NCBI RefSeq assembly: GCF_900199205.1
Contig: NZ_OBMJ01000001.1
Span: forward strand, 2,855,001 to 2,919,000
Source: Streptomyces sp. 1331.2
GTDB taxonomy: Bacteria > Actinomycetota > Actinomycetes > Streptomycetales > Streptomycetaceae
Reading direction: 5' to 3'
DNA length: 64,000 nt
Shown: in pieces, positions 9,322 to 18,722 of the stretch
How the letters are laid out: each line of letters begins with the position of its first letter
Position numbering within the stretch: the first letter of the stretch is position 1
The notes under the pieces: generated by a model
The model's input: only the letters and a program-made list of their open reading frames with translations
What the model was told of the DNA's origin: nothing
Database searches by the model: none
Translations under genes and position numbers: made by a program

Positions 9322-9776
9322 GCAAGCCCGCCGCCCCGCCGCCGCGCCGCTCGATCCCGGCGGCCGTCCTCGGCACCCGCGAGGAGCGGCTGGCCGAGCC
9401 CCAACCCCCGCGCGCCGCCCGGATCGCGGCCTATGTCCTGTTCTGCCTGCTGGGTTTCGCGGTGTCGGTCTGCGGATCCTTTGTGCAGGCCCTGTGGCCG
9501 CCCGTGGGAGTCCTGCTGGCGCTCGCCGCGACCGCCGCCACCTTCTACGCCGGGCTGCGGGTCACCGGCACCCGGCTCGGCGCGGCCGCCCCGGTGGCCG
9601 GCTGGTTCGTGGCGATGCTGCTGATGATCGTGCCCCGACCCGAGGGCGACAACGTGCTGTGGTCCAACGCGACCTCGCTGGCCTGGCTGTTCGCCGGCTC
9701 GGTCCTCGGCGTGATCTGCGCCACCCTGCCCACCCGCACCAGCTGGTTCCCCGGGGTACCCGGCCCTCCGCGCTGA
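9318..9776 (+). CDS. DUF6113-type membrane protein downstream of mshB
   Basis: 152 aa. A proline-rich cytoplasmic N-terminus (about 1-35) is followed by four predicted membrane helices (about 37-55, 58-75, 90-107 and 118-138). The start overlaps the mshB stop (ATGA, 9318-9321), so it is translationally coupled to the mycothiol gene. In streptomycetes a protein of this size and topology commonly follows mshB; I associate it with DUF6113 from memory. There are no catalytic motifs. A role in mycothiol physiology is inferred from the coupling only. Confidence 0.8.
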   Translation: MSKPAAPPPRRSIPAAVLGTREERLAEPQPPRAARIAAYVLFCLLGFAVSVCGSFVQALWPPVGVLLALAATAATFYAGLRVTGTRLGAAAPVAGWFVAMLLMIVPRPEGDNVLWSNATSLAWLFAGSVLGVICATLPTRTSWFPGVPGPPR

Positions 9777-10019
9777 CCCCGGCCGCGCACGCCGTACGGC
9801 ACCGCGTACGACGCGCAGTCAGGAACACACGGCCTTACTCTCATACCGGAGGAACCGGACGTATCAGGATCTGTCCGAAGCCGTTCACCGCTCAGTTCTT
9901 CCCAGTATGGTGGTCCCGCAGAACGCCGTACCCGACCGCCGCCCGCCCCAGCCGGGCCCGGCGCCCACGAACCGCGGTCGCGCCGCACGGCCCGCCCGCG
10001 AACCCGGAGCAGAGCAGCA

Positions 10020-12410
10020 TTGAGCAGCCGCGAATCTGACAACGCCCACCCGACGCCCCGGCGCACGGGCCCGGACGCCTACCCGTCGGGCACCCCGCCC
10101 TACGGCACACCGGGGCTGCCCGGCGGCGACCGGGCCTCGGCCGGCGCCGGCCAGGGTGCCGCGTCGGGCGGCGAGGACGACGGCCCGAAGACCGAGACCA
10201 CCCTGACCACCCGGGTCCGGATCAACATCCCCGGCTCGCGCCCGATCCCGCCGGTCGTCGTCCGCAGCACCGTCAAGAACGAGGACGCCCCGGCCGAGGA
10301 GGCCCAGGCCGCCGCCGAGCAGGGCGGGCCGCGGCACCGCTCCGCGCCGGCCTCGCCTGTCCTCGGCGTGATGGAGGGCGGCGACCGCTCGGCCACCCCG
10401 CCGAACCTGCCGCCGGAGTGGGAGATCCCGGCGATCCCGGCGGCGACCTCCGAGTCCGAGTCCACCGGCGCCTGGTTCCGGCCGCGGCAGAAGAAGGCCC
10501 AGCCCACCGAGCCCGCCCCCGCCGCCGTGCCGTCCGGCGCCCCGAGCGCACCGGAGGGCCCGGCCGCGTCCGGCACCGCCGCCGCGCCCCGGCCGCAGGC
10601 TGCCCGTCAGGGCGCGAGCGGCGCCGCCCGTACCGACGGCGCGCCCAACGGCCGTCCGGTGCCCGCGCAGGGCAAGTCGCCGAACCGGACCGCCCCGACG
10701 CCCGCCGAGCCGCGCCGCGCCGACGCCCCGGCCGAGGAACCGGGCGTCTACGAGGCCGCCGCCCCGTTCGCGCCCGCCGCCGACCCCTTCGCCCCGGTCG
10801 CCGACCCGTTCGCCCCGACCCCCGGCCCCGACGCCGGCACCCGCGGCCCGCGCGGCGGCCGCCCCCAGCAGAGCCGGCAGCTGCCGAACCGCCCGCGGCC
10901 GAACGGCGCCCGGCCCAACGGCTCCCCGCAGGGCGGCCCGCAGCAGGGCGGCCCGCAGAACGGCTTCCAGCCGAACGGCCCGCGCCCGCAGGGCGGCCCG
11001 GGCCCCGAGCCCGGCCCGGAGGACACCTCGGTCGACGGCTTCAAGCCGATCCGCGAGGACGCCCCGCCGCCCGCCGGGATATCCGGCCCTCCGCGCAACG
11101 GCGCCCCGAACGGTGCCGACGGCCGTCAGCAGCCGGGCCTGTTCGCCTCGGCCCCGACCGGCGCCGACCCGTTCGCCACCCAGCGCCCGGCCGGCCCCGG
11201 CCAGGACGGCCCGGCCGGCCCGGCGGGACCCGGCGCGCTCTTCCCGGGCGCGCCCGGCACCGCCCAGCAGCCCGGCCGCCCCCCGCAGCCCGGCCGCGAC
11301 CCGGAGGCCACCGAGGTCACCCCGCTGCCCGCCCCGGGCACCGGGCCCCGGCCCGAGCCCGCCCACGGCGGTCCGTCCGCCGCCTCGCCCGTACCCGCCC
11401 CGGCGCCCGCCAAGGCCGAGCCCGCGCCCGCCAAGGGCAAGGGCAAGGCCAAGCGCGGCGGCGGCAAGAAGCTGGTCAAGCTGGGCGTCTACGGCATCGG
11501 CGCCGTGCTGTTCCTCGGCGCCGCCGCGTACGGCACCGGCCTGATGCTCAACCAGTCCGACGTCCCCAAGGGCACCGTGGTGCTCGGCACCGACATCGGC
11601 GGCAACAGCCGTGACCAGGCGATCCACACCCTGGACGAGTCGGTCGGCAAGGCCGGCCAGCAGCCGCTCAAGCTGAAGATCGGCGACCAGACCGTGGACC
11701 TCGACCCGACCGTGGCCGGGCTGGGCTTCGACACCACCGGCACCGTGGACGGCCTGGCCCAGCACAGCTACAACCCGGTCGACGTGTTCAAGTCGCTCAA
11801 GGGCGGCAGCAAGGCCGTCGCGCCGGACGTCAAGGTCGACCGGGCCAAGCTCAAGGCCGCCCTGGACACGCTGGCCGCCGGCTCCGGCCAGGGCCTGCAG
11901 GAGGGTTACGTCAGGTTCGGCGACCCCAACGGCGAGCCGATCGTCGTCCCCGGCCGGGCCGGCCAGGCGGTGGACTCGGCGAGCGCCCTGGACGTGATCG
12001 AGCAGGCCTACCGCGACCGCGCGGCCGGCAAGCCCGACCAGCCGATCGCCCTCGCCGTCACGGCCGCCCAGCCGAAGGTCTCCACCCAGGCCCTCCAGGC
12101 CGCCGCCGACAGCCTCGGCAAGCAGGTGGCCGCCGGCAAGGTGCACGTCGTGGCCGGCACCAAGTCCTGGGACTTCGGCCCGAAGACCGCCGCCAAGGTG
12201 CTCACGCTCGTCCCGGACGCCTCCGGCAAGATCGTGCCCAAGTGGGACCTCGACGCGCTCGCCTCCCAGCTGGGCAACGTGTTCGACAAGGTGAAGGTCA
12301 AGAAGAACGGCCAGCTCGTCCCGATCGCTCCGCAGGACGTCGCGGACGGCATCACCTCCGTCCTCGACAAGACCGGCGACAAGGACCGCACCTTCAAGTT
12401 CACGGTCTGA
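10020..12410 (+). CDS. Large membrane-anchored protein with peptidoglycan-binding domains and disordered N-terminus
   Basis: 796 aa starting at TTG 10020, which has GGAG about 11 nt upstream; I see no better ATG or GTG. Residues 1 to about 475 are low-complexity and rich in Pro, Gly and Ala, with repeats such as NG-A/S-PQGGPQ and DPFAP. A basic patch GKGKAKRGGGKK precedes one transmembrane helix (about 487-507, VYGIGAVLFLGAAAYGTGLML). The outer part (about 510-796) contains two units resembling the PG_binding_4 domain that precedes VanW or YkuD catalytic domains, seen as GTVVLGTDIGGNSRDQAI and LDPTVAGLGFDT. No catalytic domain follows, so it is probably a cell-wall-binding structural or scaffold protein with a long cytoplasmic tail. 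Confidence 0.85.
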   Translation: MSSRESDNAHPTPRRTGPDAYPSGTPPYGTPGLPGGDRASAGAGQGAASGGEDDGPKTETTLTTRVRINIPGSRPIPPVVVRSTVKNEDAPAEEAQAAAEQGGPRHRSAPASPVLGVMEGGDRSATPPNLPPEWEIPAIPAATSESESTGAWFRPRQKKAQPTEPAPAAVPSGAPSAPEGPAASGTAAAPRPQAARQGASGAARTDGAPNGRPVPAQGKSPNRTAPTPAEPRRADAPAEEPGVYEAAAPFAPAADPFAPVADPFAPTPGPDAGTRGPRGGRPQQSRQLPNRPRPNGARPNGSPQGGPQQGGPQNGFQPNGPRPQGGPGPEPGPEDTSVDGFKPIREDAPPPAGISGPPRNGAPNGADGRQQPGLFASAPTGADPFATQRPAGPGQDGPAGPAGPGALFPGAPGTAQQPGRPPQPGRDPEATEVTPLPAPGTGPRPEPAHGGPSAASPVPAPAPAKAEPAPAKGKGKAKRGGGKKLVKLGVYGIGAVLFLGAAAYGTGLMLNQSDVPKGTVVLGTDIGGNSRDQAIHTLDESVGKAGQQPLKLKIGDQTVDLDPTVAGLGFDTTGTVDGLAQHSYNPVDVFKSLKGGSKAVAPDVKVDRAKLKAALDTLAAGSGQGLQEGYVRFGDPNGEPIVVPGRAGQAVDSASALDVIEQAYRDRAAGKPDQPIALAVTAAQPKVSTQALQAAADSLGKQVAAGKVHVVAGTKSWDFGPKTAAKVLTLVPDASGKIVPKWDLDALASQLGNVFDKVKVKKNGQLVPIAPQDVADGITSVLDKTGDKDRTFKFTV

Positions 12411-12419
12411 CGCACCGGA

Positions 12420-12437
12420 GCCCCCGTCATCGGGGGC
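12420..12437 (+). terminator. GC hairpin after the peptidoglycan-binding protein gene
   Basis: A GCCCCC/GGGGGC stem with a 6-nt loop lies 10 nt past the stop. A further GGGG-rich stretch follows, and the next gene starts at 12549. Confidence 0.6.
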
Positions 12438-12548
12438 CCTCGTCACGGGGGCGGGTCCGCATCCGGGCCCGCCCCTCGACAACTGCCCTGCCGGTCAGCA
12501 AGATGTGACGCCACACCTTCCGCCACATCCACCTCGGGGAGCACGTCG

Positions 12549-14267
12549 ATGGGCCGCCGCCTCCAGCACCACGGGACGGCCCTGCTCGCCGGCCTCACCG
12601 CGCTCACCCTCTCGCTGGCGCTCTGCTCCTGCGCAGCCGGCCAGGGCGGCGGCAGCGACGCACTGCCGTCCGCGCCCGCGTCGCCCAAGCTCACCTCGAT
12701 CGACATCAACCCCCACGACCGCGCCCAGCTGCGCCAGGGCGGCACCCTCAACCTGGCGATCACCCAGTTCTCCCGCCAGTGGTCGCCGATCCACACCGAC
12801 GGCAGCGAGTCCTCGACCATCGCCGTCACCAAGCCGCTGCTGCCGACCTTCTTCCGCTCGGACGCGGCCGGCACCCAGACCGTCAACCCCGCCTACCTGC
12901 AGGAGGCCCACTCCGAGCTCAGGGACGGCCGGCAGGTGGTCACCTGGACGCTCAACCCGAAGGCCCACTGGTCCGACGGCACCCCGATCACCTGGCGCGA
13001 CATCGAGGCCAACTGGCGCGCCCTGAACGGCAAGGACCCGGCCTACAAGCCTTCCAGCAGCACCGGCTTCGAGCTGGTCTCGGCGGTCGAGCGCGGCAAG
13101 GACGACTTCCAGGCCGTGATGACCTTCGACCGGCCGTTCTCCGAGTGGCAGTCGATGTTCAACGGCGCCGGCAACGCCCCGCTGCTGCCGGCCTCCCGGA
13201 TCTCCACCCCGGAGCTGTTCAACTCCTCCTACCTGGACGCGATCCCGGTCACCGCAGGCCCGTTCAAGGTCGAACAGCTGGACCGTGCCGCACAGACCGT
13301 CACCCTGGTCGCCGACCCCGCCTGGTGGGGCGACAAGCCCGTGCTGGACAGGATCGTCTTCCACGCGATGCTCCCCGACGCGATGCCCGCCGCCTTCGCC
13401 AAGGGACAGCTCGACCTCGTCAACAACGGCCCCGACGTGGCCGGTTACCAGACCATCCGGAACGTCAAGGGCGCCGTCGTGCGCCGCGCCGGCGGCCCGG
13501 ACTTCCGGCAGCTCACCCTGAACGCCCGCACCCCCGCGCTGAGCGACGCGACCGTACGCCAGGCCGTCTTCCAGGCCATCAACCGGGACGCCCTCATCCG
13601 CGCCGACCTCAACGGCCTGGACTGGCCCGTCGTCCCGCTCAACAACCACCTGCTGGTCACCAATCAGAACGGCTACCGCGACAACTCCCTGGGCCTGGCC
13701 CGCTACGACCCCGCCGAGGCCGCCCGCAAGCTGGACGCGGCCGGCTGGAAGACGGACGGCGGCGACGTACGGAAGAAGGACGGCCGCGAGCTGAACCTGC
13801 GGATGATCATCCCGGCCGGCGTCACCCAGGCCCAGAACGAGGCCGCCGACACCACCCGGATGCTCAAGGACGTCGGGATCAAGGTCACCACGGCGAGCGC
13901 CCCCGCCAACGAGTTCTTCGACAAGTACGTCAACCGCGGCGACTTCGACCTCACCGCCTACTCGCTGATCGGCACCCCCTTCCCGGCCAGCGGCAGCCGC
14001 GCCAACTTCGTCCAGAACGGCGGCACCAACCACGTCGGCGCGGGCAGCCCGGCGGCCGACGCCGCACTCGACCGGGCCGCCGCCGCGACCGACGCGGCCA
14101 CCGTCTCCGAGGCGGTCAACCAGGCCGACGGCGAGCTCTGGAAGGTGGCCGGCGTCCTGCCGCTCTACCAGCGCCCGCAGCTTTACGGCGCCCGCGCCGA
14201 CCTCGCCAACATCGGCGCGCAGGGCCTGTCCGACATCGTCTGGGAGAACGTCGGCTTCGTGAAGTAG
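12549..14267 (+). CDS. Family 5 extracellular solute-binding lipoprotein (peptide ABC importer), unlinked to permeases
   Basis: 572 aa. A signal peptide with a basic start and hydrophobic core ends at a lipobox-like LCSC (C28; C26 is also possible). Family 5 (OppA/DppA) marks follow: QGGTLNLAI, a long segment with LNPKAHWSDGTPITWRDI (the signature region of SBP_bac_5), and WWGDKPVLDRIVF. It would sit on the outer membrane leaflet and bind peptides. It is the only rightward gene of the region and lies tail-to-tail with a lone ATPase gene (14-nt gap). It resembles the binding protein at 29945-31759 more than those of the two operons (both share LNP-HA-WSDGTP). GGGGAG before ATG 12549 supports the start. 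Confidence 0.9.
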   Translation: MGRRLQHHGTALLAGLTALTLSLALCSCAAGQGGGSDALPSAPASPKLTSIDINPHDRAQLRQGGTLNLAITQFSRQWSPIHTDGSESSTIAVTKPLLPTFFRSDAAGTQTVNPAYLQEAHSELRDGRQVVTWTLNPKAHWSDGTPITWRDIEANWRALNGKDPAYKPSSSTGFELVSAVERGKDDFQAVMTFDRPFSEWQSMFNGAGNAPLLPASRISTPELFNSSYLDAIPVTAGPFKVEQLDRAAQTVTLVADPAWWGDKPVLDRIVFHAMLPDAMPAAFAKGQLDLVNNGPDVAGYQTIRNVKGAVVRRAGGPDFRQLTLNARTPALSDATVRQAVFQAINRDALIRADLNGLDWPVVPLNNHLLVTNQNGYRDNSLGLARYDPAEAARKLDAAGWKTDGGDVRKKDGRELNLRMIIPAGVTQAQNEAADTTRMLKDVGIKVTTASAPANEFFDKYVNRGDFDLTAYSLIGTPFPASGSRANFVQNGGTNHVGAGSPAADAALDRAAAATDAATVSEAVNQADGELWKVAGVLPLYQRPQLYGARADLANIGAQGLSDIVWENVGFVK

Positions 14268-14281
14268 GCCGCCGGCCCGGC

Positions 14282-15331
14282 TCAGCCGTGCAGCGTCTCG
14301 CGCCAGTAGTGGCAGGCACTGCGCCGGCCCGCCAGCTCCTCCCCGTGCTCCCCCGTCACCGGGACCAGCGGTGGGAGTTCGGCACGGCAGCGGTCCTGCG
14401 CCCGGTCGCAGCGGGGGTTGAAGGCGCAGCCCTCCGGGATCCGCAGCAGGCTCGGCGGCAGGCCCTGGATGGCGTGCAGGTTCCGGCCCTTCTGGTCCAG
14501 CCGCGGGATGGAGTCCAGCAAGCCCCTGGTGTACGGGTGCGCCGGACGCGCGTACAGCTCGTGCACGGGCGCGGTCTCCACGATCCGGCCCGCGTACATC
14601 ACCGCGATCCTGTCGGCGACGTCCGCGACCACGCCCAGGTCGTGGGTGATCAGGATGAGGCCCATGTTGAACTCGGACTGCAGGTCGGCCAGCAGGTCCA
14701 TCACCTGGGCCTGCACCGTCACGTCCAGCGCGGTGGTCGGCTCGTCCGCGATGATCAGGTCCGGCTCCAGCGCCAGCGCCATCGCGATCATGATGCGCTG
14801 GCGCATGCCGCCCGAGAACTGGTGCGGGTAGTCGTGCACCCGCCGCCGGGCGGCCGGGATGCGCACCCGGTCCATCAGCTCGACGGCCTTCTCCTTCGCC
14901 TCCGCGCGGGAGACGCCGTGGTGCACCCGGAACATCTCGCCCAGCTGGAAGCCGACGCTGAGCACCGGGTTGAGCGCGGACAGCGCGTCCTGGAAGATCA
15001 TCGCGATCCGCCGGCCCCGGACGGCCCGCCGGGCGCCGGCGCCCATGGTCAGCAGGTCCTCGCCGCGGAACAGGATCCGCCCCGAGGTGATCCGCCCCGG
15101 CGGCATGTCCAGGATGCCCATGATCGCCTGCGCCGTCACCGACTTGCCCGACCCCGACTCCCCCAGCACCGCCAACGTCTCGCCGGCCGACACCGCGTAG
15201 CTCACCCCGTTGACGGCCTTGGCGACGCCGTCCCGGGTATGGAACTCCACGTGCAGATCCTCGACCTCCAGCAACGGGGCCCCGGGCGTCAGGCTCCCCC
15301 GTCCGCCGCCGATCACCTCCACCGCGTCCAT
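14282..15331 (-). CDS. Lone oligopeptide/dipeptide ABC transporter ATPase (DppD type), third copy
   Basis: 349 aa. Walker A GESGSGKS is at about 57-64, the signature FSGGMRQR and Walker [13 protein letters not shown] follow, and the C-terminal oligo_HPY region has cysteines in CAFNPRC, C and CHYW. In related transporters these cysteines can hold an Fe-S cluster. The start is ATG 15331, behind GAGGAGGG 7 nt upstream. No permease or second ATPase belongs to it. At nucleotide level it is nearly identical to the operon copy at 16655-17707 over long stretches, so it is a recent duplicate or has undergone gene conversion. It may supply an interchangeable ATPase for the neighbouring importers. Confidence 0.93.
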   Translation of the reverse strand: MDAVEVIGGGRGSLTPGAPLLEVEDLHVEFHTRDGVAKAVNGVSYAVSAGETLAVLGESGSGKSVTAQAIMGILDMPPGRITSGRILFRGEDLLTMGAGARRAVRGRRIAMIFQDALSALNPVLSVGFQLGEMFRVHHGVSRAEAKEKAVELMDRVRIPAARRRVHDYPHQFSGGMRQRIMIAMALALEPDLIIADEPTTALDVTVQAQVMDLLADLQSEFNMGLILITHDLGVVADVADRIAVMYAGRIVETAPVHELYARPAHPYTRGLLDSIPRLDQKGRNLHAIQGLPPSLLRIPEGCAFNPRCDRAQDRCRAELPPLVPVTGEHGEELAGRRSACHYWRETLHG

Positions 15332-15460
15332 GTGAGCAGCCCTCCTCATCGCAGCAGCGACCACCGATAGGCGCAGAGCAACTATCAAGGACCGGGCCGC
15401 ACTTGGCGAGCCTGCGGCAGATCTCTTTTCCATCACGGGCCCGACGGGCCGACCGAACGC

Positions 15461-15496
15461 CGAGGGCGCGTCCACCGGACAGTGGACGCGCCCTCG
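15461..15496 (-). terminator. 15-bp perfect hairpin ending the left peptide-import operon
   Basis: CGAGGGCGCGTCCAC pairs perfectly with its complement across a 6-nt loop, 11-47 nt past the stop of the DppF-type gene. It isolates the operon from the lone ATPase gene, which must therefore have its own promoter in 15332-15460. Confidence 0.85.
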
Positions 15497-15507
15497 AAGC
15501 GGAACCC

Positions 15508-16665
15508 TCAGTCCGCGCCCTGCTCGTTCTCGCGCTCCGCCGCGCTGTGCCCGTTCCCGCGCTCCGCCGCGAAGTGACACGCCGAGTCATGGAACGCCGC
15601 CCCGCGAAGCCAGGACGGCGAGGCGAGCAGCGGCACCTCGTCCTCGCACCGCTGCTGCGCCTTCCAGCAGCGGGTGCGGAAGCGGCAGCCGGACGGCGGG
15701 TTGGCCGGCGAGGGCACGTCCCCGGTGAGCACGATCCGGTCCCGCGACTCGCGCGCCGTCGGGTCCGGCACCGGCACCGCCGAGAGCAGCGCCTGGGTGT
15801 ACGGGTGCGTCGCGTGGTCGTAGATCTCCGCGTCGCTGCCGATCTCGACCATCCTGCCCAGGTACATCACACCGACCCGGTCCGAGATGTGCCGGACGAT
15901 CGAGAGGTCGTGCGCGATGAACATGTACGACAGGTTGAAGTCGCCCTGCAGCTGCTCCAGCAGGTTGATCACCTGCGCCTGCACCGACACGTCCAGCGCC
16001 GAGACCGGCTCGTCGCAGATGATGATCTCCGGCTTGAGCGTCAACCCCCGTGCGATGCCGATGCGCTGGCGCTGGCCGCCGGAGAACTGGTGCGGGTACC
16101 GGTTGATGTACTCCGGGTTGAGCCCGACCACGTCCAGCAGGTCCTGGACGGCCTTGCGGCGGTCGCCCTTCGGCGCCACCTCCGGGTGGATCTCGAACGG
16201 CTCACCGATGATGTCGCCGACGGTCATCCGCGGATTCAGCGAGGTGTACGGGTCCTGGAACACCATCTGGATGTTGCGGCGGACGGCCTTCAGCGCCGCT
16301 CCCGAGAGCCGGGAGATCTCCTCCCCCTTGTACCGGACGGATCCCCCGGTGGCCGGCTCCAGGTTCATCAGGACCTTGGCCAGCGTGGACTTCCCGCAGC
16401 CGGACTCGCCGACGATGCCGAGCGTCTCGCCCTGCATCAGGTCGAAGCTGACGCCGTCGACCGCCTTGACCGCGCCGACCTGCTTCTTCAACAGGACGCC
16501 CTGGGTCAGCGGGAAGTGCTTGACCAGGTCGCGGACCTCCAGGATCGGCTCGCCGCGCGGCACCTCCTGCGCGAAGGCGGCCTCCTCCGGCGCCGGCGCC
16601 GCCCCCTCCGGTCCCCTCTCTCCCGGCACCCCCGCCCCCGGCGTACTGGCCCCGTCAGCGGTCAT
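15508..16665 (-). CDS. dppF: Peptide ABC transporter ATPase, DppF type (left operon)
   Basis: This 385-aa protein is longer than its sister copy because of an acidic, Pro/Ala-rich N-terminal stretch (about 1-50) and a hydrophilic tail ending NEQGAD. The core has FPLTQGVLLKKQVGAVKAVDG, Walker A GESGCGKST, the signature FSGGQRQR, Walker B IIICDEPVSALD and the oligo_HPY tail with CRFRTRC. It is the last gene of the left operon. ATG 16665 lies inside the end of the DppD gene (11-nt overlap) and has GGAAGGAG 7 nt upstream. With DppD it should form the heterodimeric motor. Its central third is almost base-identical to the copy at 21595-22611. Confidence 0.94.
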   Translation of the reverse strand: MTADGASTPGAGVPGERGPEGAAPAPEEAAFAQEVPRGEPILEVRDLVKHFPLTQGVLLKKQVGAVKAVDGVSFDLMQGETLGIVGESGCGKSTLAKVLMNLEPATGGSVRYKGEEISRLSGAALKAVRRNIQMVFQDPYTSLNPRMTVGDIIGEPFEIHPEVAPKGDRRKAVQDLLDVVGLNPEYINRYPHQFSGGQRQRIGIARGLTLKPEIIICDEPVSALDVSVQAQVINLLEQLQGDFNLSYMFIAHDLSIVRHISDRVGVMYLGRMVEIGSDAEIYDHATHPYTQALLSAVPVPDPTARESRDRIVLTGDVPSPANPPSGCRFRTRCWKAQQRCEDEVPLLASPSWLRGAAFHDSACHFAAERGNGHSAAERENEQGAD

Positions 16666-17707
16666 GGAGGGTCTCCTTCCAGAAGAAGCAGGCACTGCCG
16701 CGCCCCTCCACCGGTGTCCCGTCGTCCTCGCTGACCGGGAACAGCTCCGGCACGTCGGTCCGGCAGATGTCCTGCGCCCGCGGGCAGCGCGGGTTGAAGG
16801 CGCAGCCCGCGGGGATCCGCAGCAGGTTGGGCGGCAGGCCCTTGATCGCGTAGAGCTCCTGGCCCTTCTGGTCCAGCCGCGGGATGGAGTCCAGCAGGCC
16901 CCTGGTGTACGGGTGCGCGGGCCGCGCGTACAGCTCGTGCACGGGCGCGGTCTCCACGATCCGGCCCGCGTACATCACCGCGATCTTGTCCGCGACGTCC
17001 GCGACCACGCCCAGGTCGTGGGTGATCAGGATCAGGCCCATGTTGAACTCGGACTGCAGGTCGGCCAGCAGGTCCATCACCTGGGCCTGCACCGTCACGT
17101 CCAGCGCGGTGGTCGGCTCGTCCGCGATGATCAGGTCCGGCTCCAGCGCCAATGCCATCGCGATCATGATGCGCTGACGCATGCCGCCGGAGAACTGGTG
17201 CGGATAGTCGTCCACCCGCTGCTTGGCGGCCGGGATGCGCACCCGGTCCATCAGCTCGACGGCCTTCTCCTTCGCCTCCGCGCGGGAGACGCCGTGGTGG
17301 GCCCGGAACATCTCGCCCAGCTGGAAGCCGACGCTGAGCACCGGGTTGAGCGCGGACAGCGCGTCCTGGAAGATCATCGCGATCTTCTGGCCGCGGATCT
17401 TCCGCCGCTCGTCCTTGCTCATCCTGAGCATGTCCCGGCCCCGGAAGCGGATCTCGCCGCCCGGGATCCGGGCCGGCGGCATGTCGAGGATGCCCATGAT
17501 CGCCTGCGCCGTCACCGACTTGCCGGAGCCGGACTCGCCCAGCACCGCCAGGGTCTCGCCCGCCCGGACGCTGTAGTCGACGCCGTTGACGGCCTTCGCG
17601 ACGCCGTCCCGGGTGACGAACTCGACGTGCAGGTCCCGTACGTCGAGCAGCGGCCCCTGGTAGGGCGCCTCTCGTTCGCTCCCGGTGGTGTCCATCGCTG
17701 TACTCAC
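16655..17707 (-). CDS. dppD: Peptide ABC transporter ATPase, DppD type (left operon)
   Basis: 350 aa. It starts at GTG 17707, chosen because GAGGGGAG sits 6 nt upstream; the ATG at 17695 is too far from it. Motifs: Walker [10 protein letters not shown]-loop [12 protein letters not shown], signature FSGGMRQR, Walker [13 protein letters not shown], and C-terminal cysteines CAFNPRC and C. It pairs with the following DppF-type subunit, whose start lies within its last codons. It is nearly identical in DNA sequence to the lone ATPase gene at 14282-15331 and clearly similar to 22604-23653. Confidence 0.94.
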   Translation of the reverse strand: MSTAMDTTGSEREAPYQGPLLDVRDLHVEFVTRDGVAKAVNGVDYSVRAGETLAVLGESGSGKSVTAQAIMGILDMPPARIPGGEIRFRGRDMLRMSKDERRKIRGQKIAMIFQDALSALNPVLSVGFQLGEMFRAHHGVSRAEAKEKAVELMDRVRIPAAKQRVDDYPHQFSGGMRQRIMIAMALALEPDLIIADEPTTALDVTVQAQVMDLLADLQSEFNMGLILITHDLGVVADVADKIAVMYAGRIVETAPVHELYARPAHPYTRGLLDSIPRLDQKGQELYAIKGLPPNLLRIPAGCAFNPRCPRAQDICRTDVPELFPVSEDDGTPVEGRGSACFFWKETLHDR

Positions 17708-17723
17708 GATGCGCTCCCCTCGC

Positions 17724-18722
17724 TCAGCGAAGCTTCGGATCGAGGGCGTCGCGCACCGCGTCGCCCAGCATGATGAAGGCCAGCACGGTGACGGACAGCG
17801 CCGCCGCAGGGAAGAACAGCACGTAGGGCGCCGTCCGGATGACCTTCTGGGCGGAGGAGATGTCGATGCCCCAGGAGATGGTCGGGTCCTGCAGACCGAT
17901 GCCGAGGAAGCTCAGCGTCGCCTCGGTGGCGATGTAGCCGCCGAGCGCGATGGTGGCGACGACGATCACCGGGGCGATCGCGTTCGGCAGGATGTGCCGG
18001 AACATCAGCCGGCCCGTCCCGGCGCCGAGCGCCCGCCCGGCCACCACGTAGTCGGCCTGTTTGACGGTCAGCACCGCGCCGCGCATCACCCGGGCGATCT
18101 GGGTCCAGCCGAGCACGCCCAGGGCGATGACCACGCTCCACACCGTGCGGGTGGAGAAGGCGTTCAGCATCACCAGCGCGCCGAGCAGCAGCGGGATGCC
18201 GAAGAAGATGTCGATGATCCGGGAGATCACCGCGTCGACGGCGCCGCCGAAGTAGCCGGCGACCATCCCGGTCAGCCCGCCGAGCACGGTGACGGCGGCG
18301 GTCACGAAGATGCCGACGGTGATCGAGGCGCGGGCGCCGTAGATCACCCGGGCGTAGATGGACCGGCCCTGCGCGTCGTAGCCGAACCAGCCGGCCCCGA
18401 AGACGTCGCCCCAGTCCGGCCGCTTCAGGTAGTCGTTGACCAGGTCGGCCTTGCGCGGGTCGGCGTCGGTGAACGCCCAGGGGAAGATCGCCATCAGCAC
18501 CAGCAGCAGGATCAGCACCGCGGAGATCAGGAAGATGGGCCGCCGGCGCAGGTCCCGCCAGGCGTCGCCCCAGAGGCTGCGGGCCTCCTCCCGCTTCACC
18601 GCGTCGCGTTCGACCAGGGTCTCCTGCTCGACCGCCATGCCCTGCTCCCCTGCGTAGTCGAGGCGGGAGACGCCGGGCTTGGGGTGCGGTTCGTACGAGT
18701 CCTCGTCGTGGATGTCAGGCAT
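17724..18722 (-). CDS. dppC: Peptide ABC transporter permease, DppC type (left operon)
   Basis: 332 aa. A hydrophilic N-terminus of about 55 residues precedes the first membrane helix (FLISAVLILLLVLMAIFPWAF). The periplasmic DPP-type segment FGYDAQGRSIYARVIYGAR follows, then the BPD_transp_1 domain. The EAA coupling loop is GRALGAGTGRLMFRHILPN, and the C-terminus is GDAVRDALDPKLR. It forms the channel with the DppB-type permease, whose gene end it overlaps by 8 nt. The N-terminus differs strongly from the sister copy at 23673-24617, while the core is highly conserved. Confidence 0.94.
   Translation of the reverse strand: MPDIHDEDSYEPHPKPGVSRLDYAGEQGMAVEQETLVERDAVKREEARSLWGDAWRDLRRRPIFLISAVLILLLVLMAIFPWAFTDADPRKADLVNDYLKRPDWGDVFGAGWFGYDAQGRSIYARVIYGARASITVGIFVTAAVTVLGGLTGMVAGYFGGAVDAVISRIIDIFFGIPLLLGALVMLNAFSTRTVWSVVIALGVLGWTQIARVMRGAVLTVKQADYVVAGRALGAGTGRLMFRHILPNAIAPVIVVATIALGGYIATEATLSFLGIGLQDPTISWGIDISSAQKVIRTAPYVLFFPAAALSVTVLAFIMLGDAVRDALDPKLR

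Noticed and set aside
15332..15460. Promoter with TTGATA and TATCGG boxes for the lone ATPase gene
   Set aside because: The spacing between the boxes is about 13 nt, too short for a standard promoter. A promoter must exist here, but I cannot place it.
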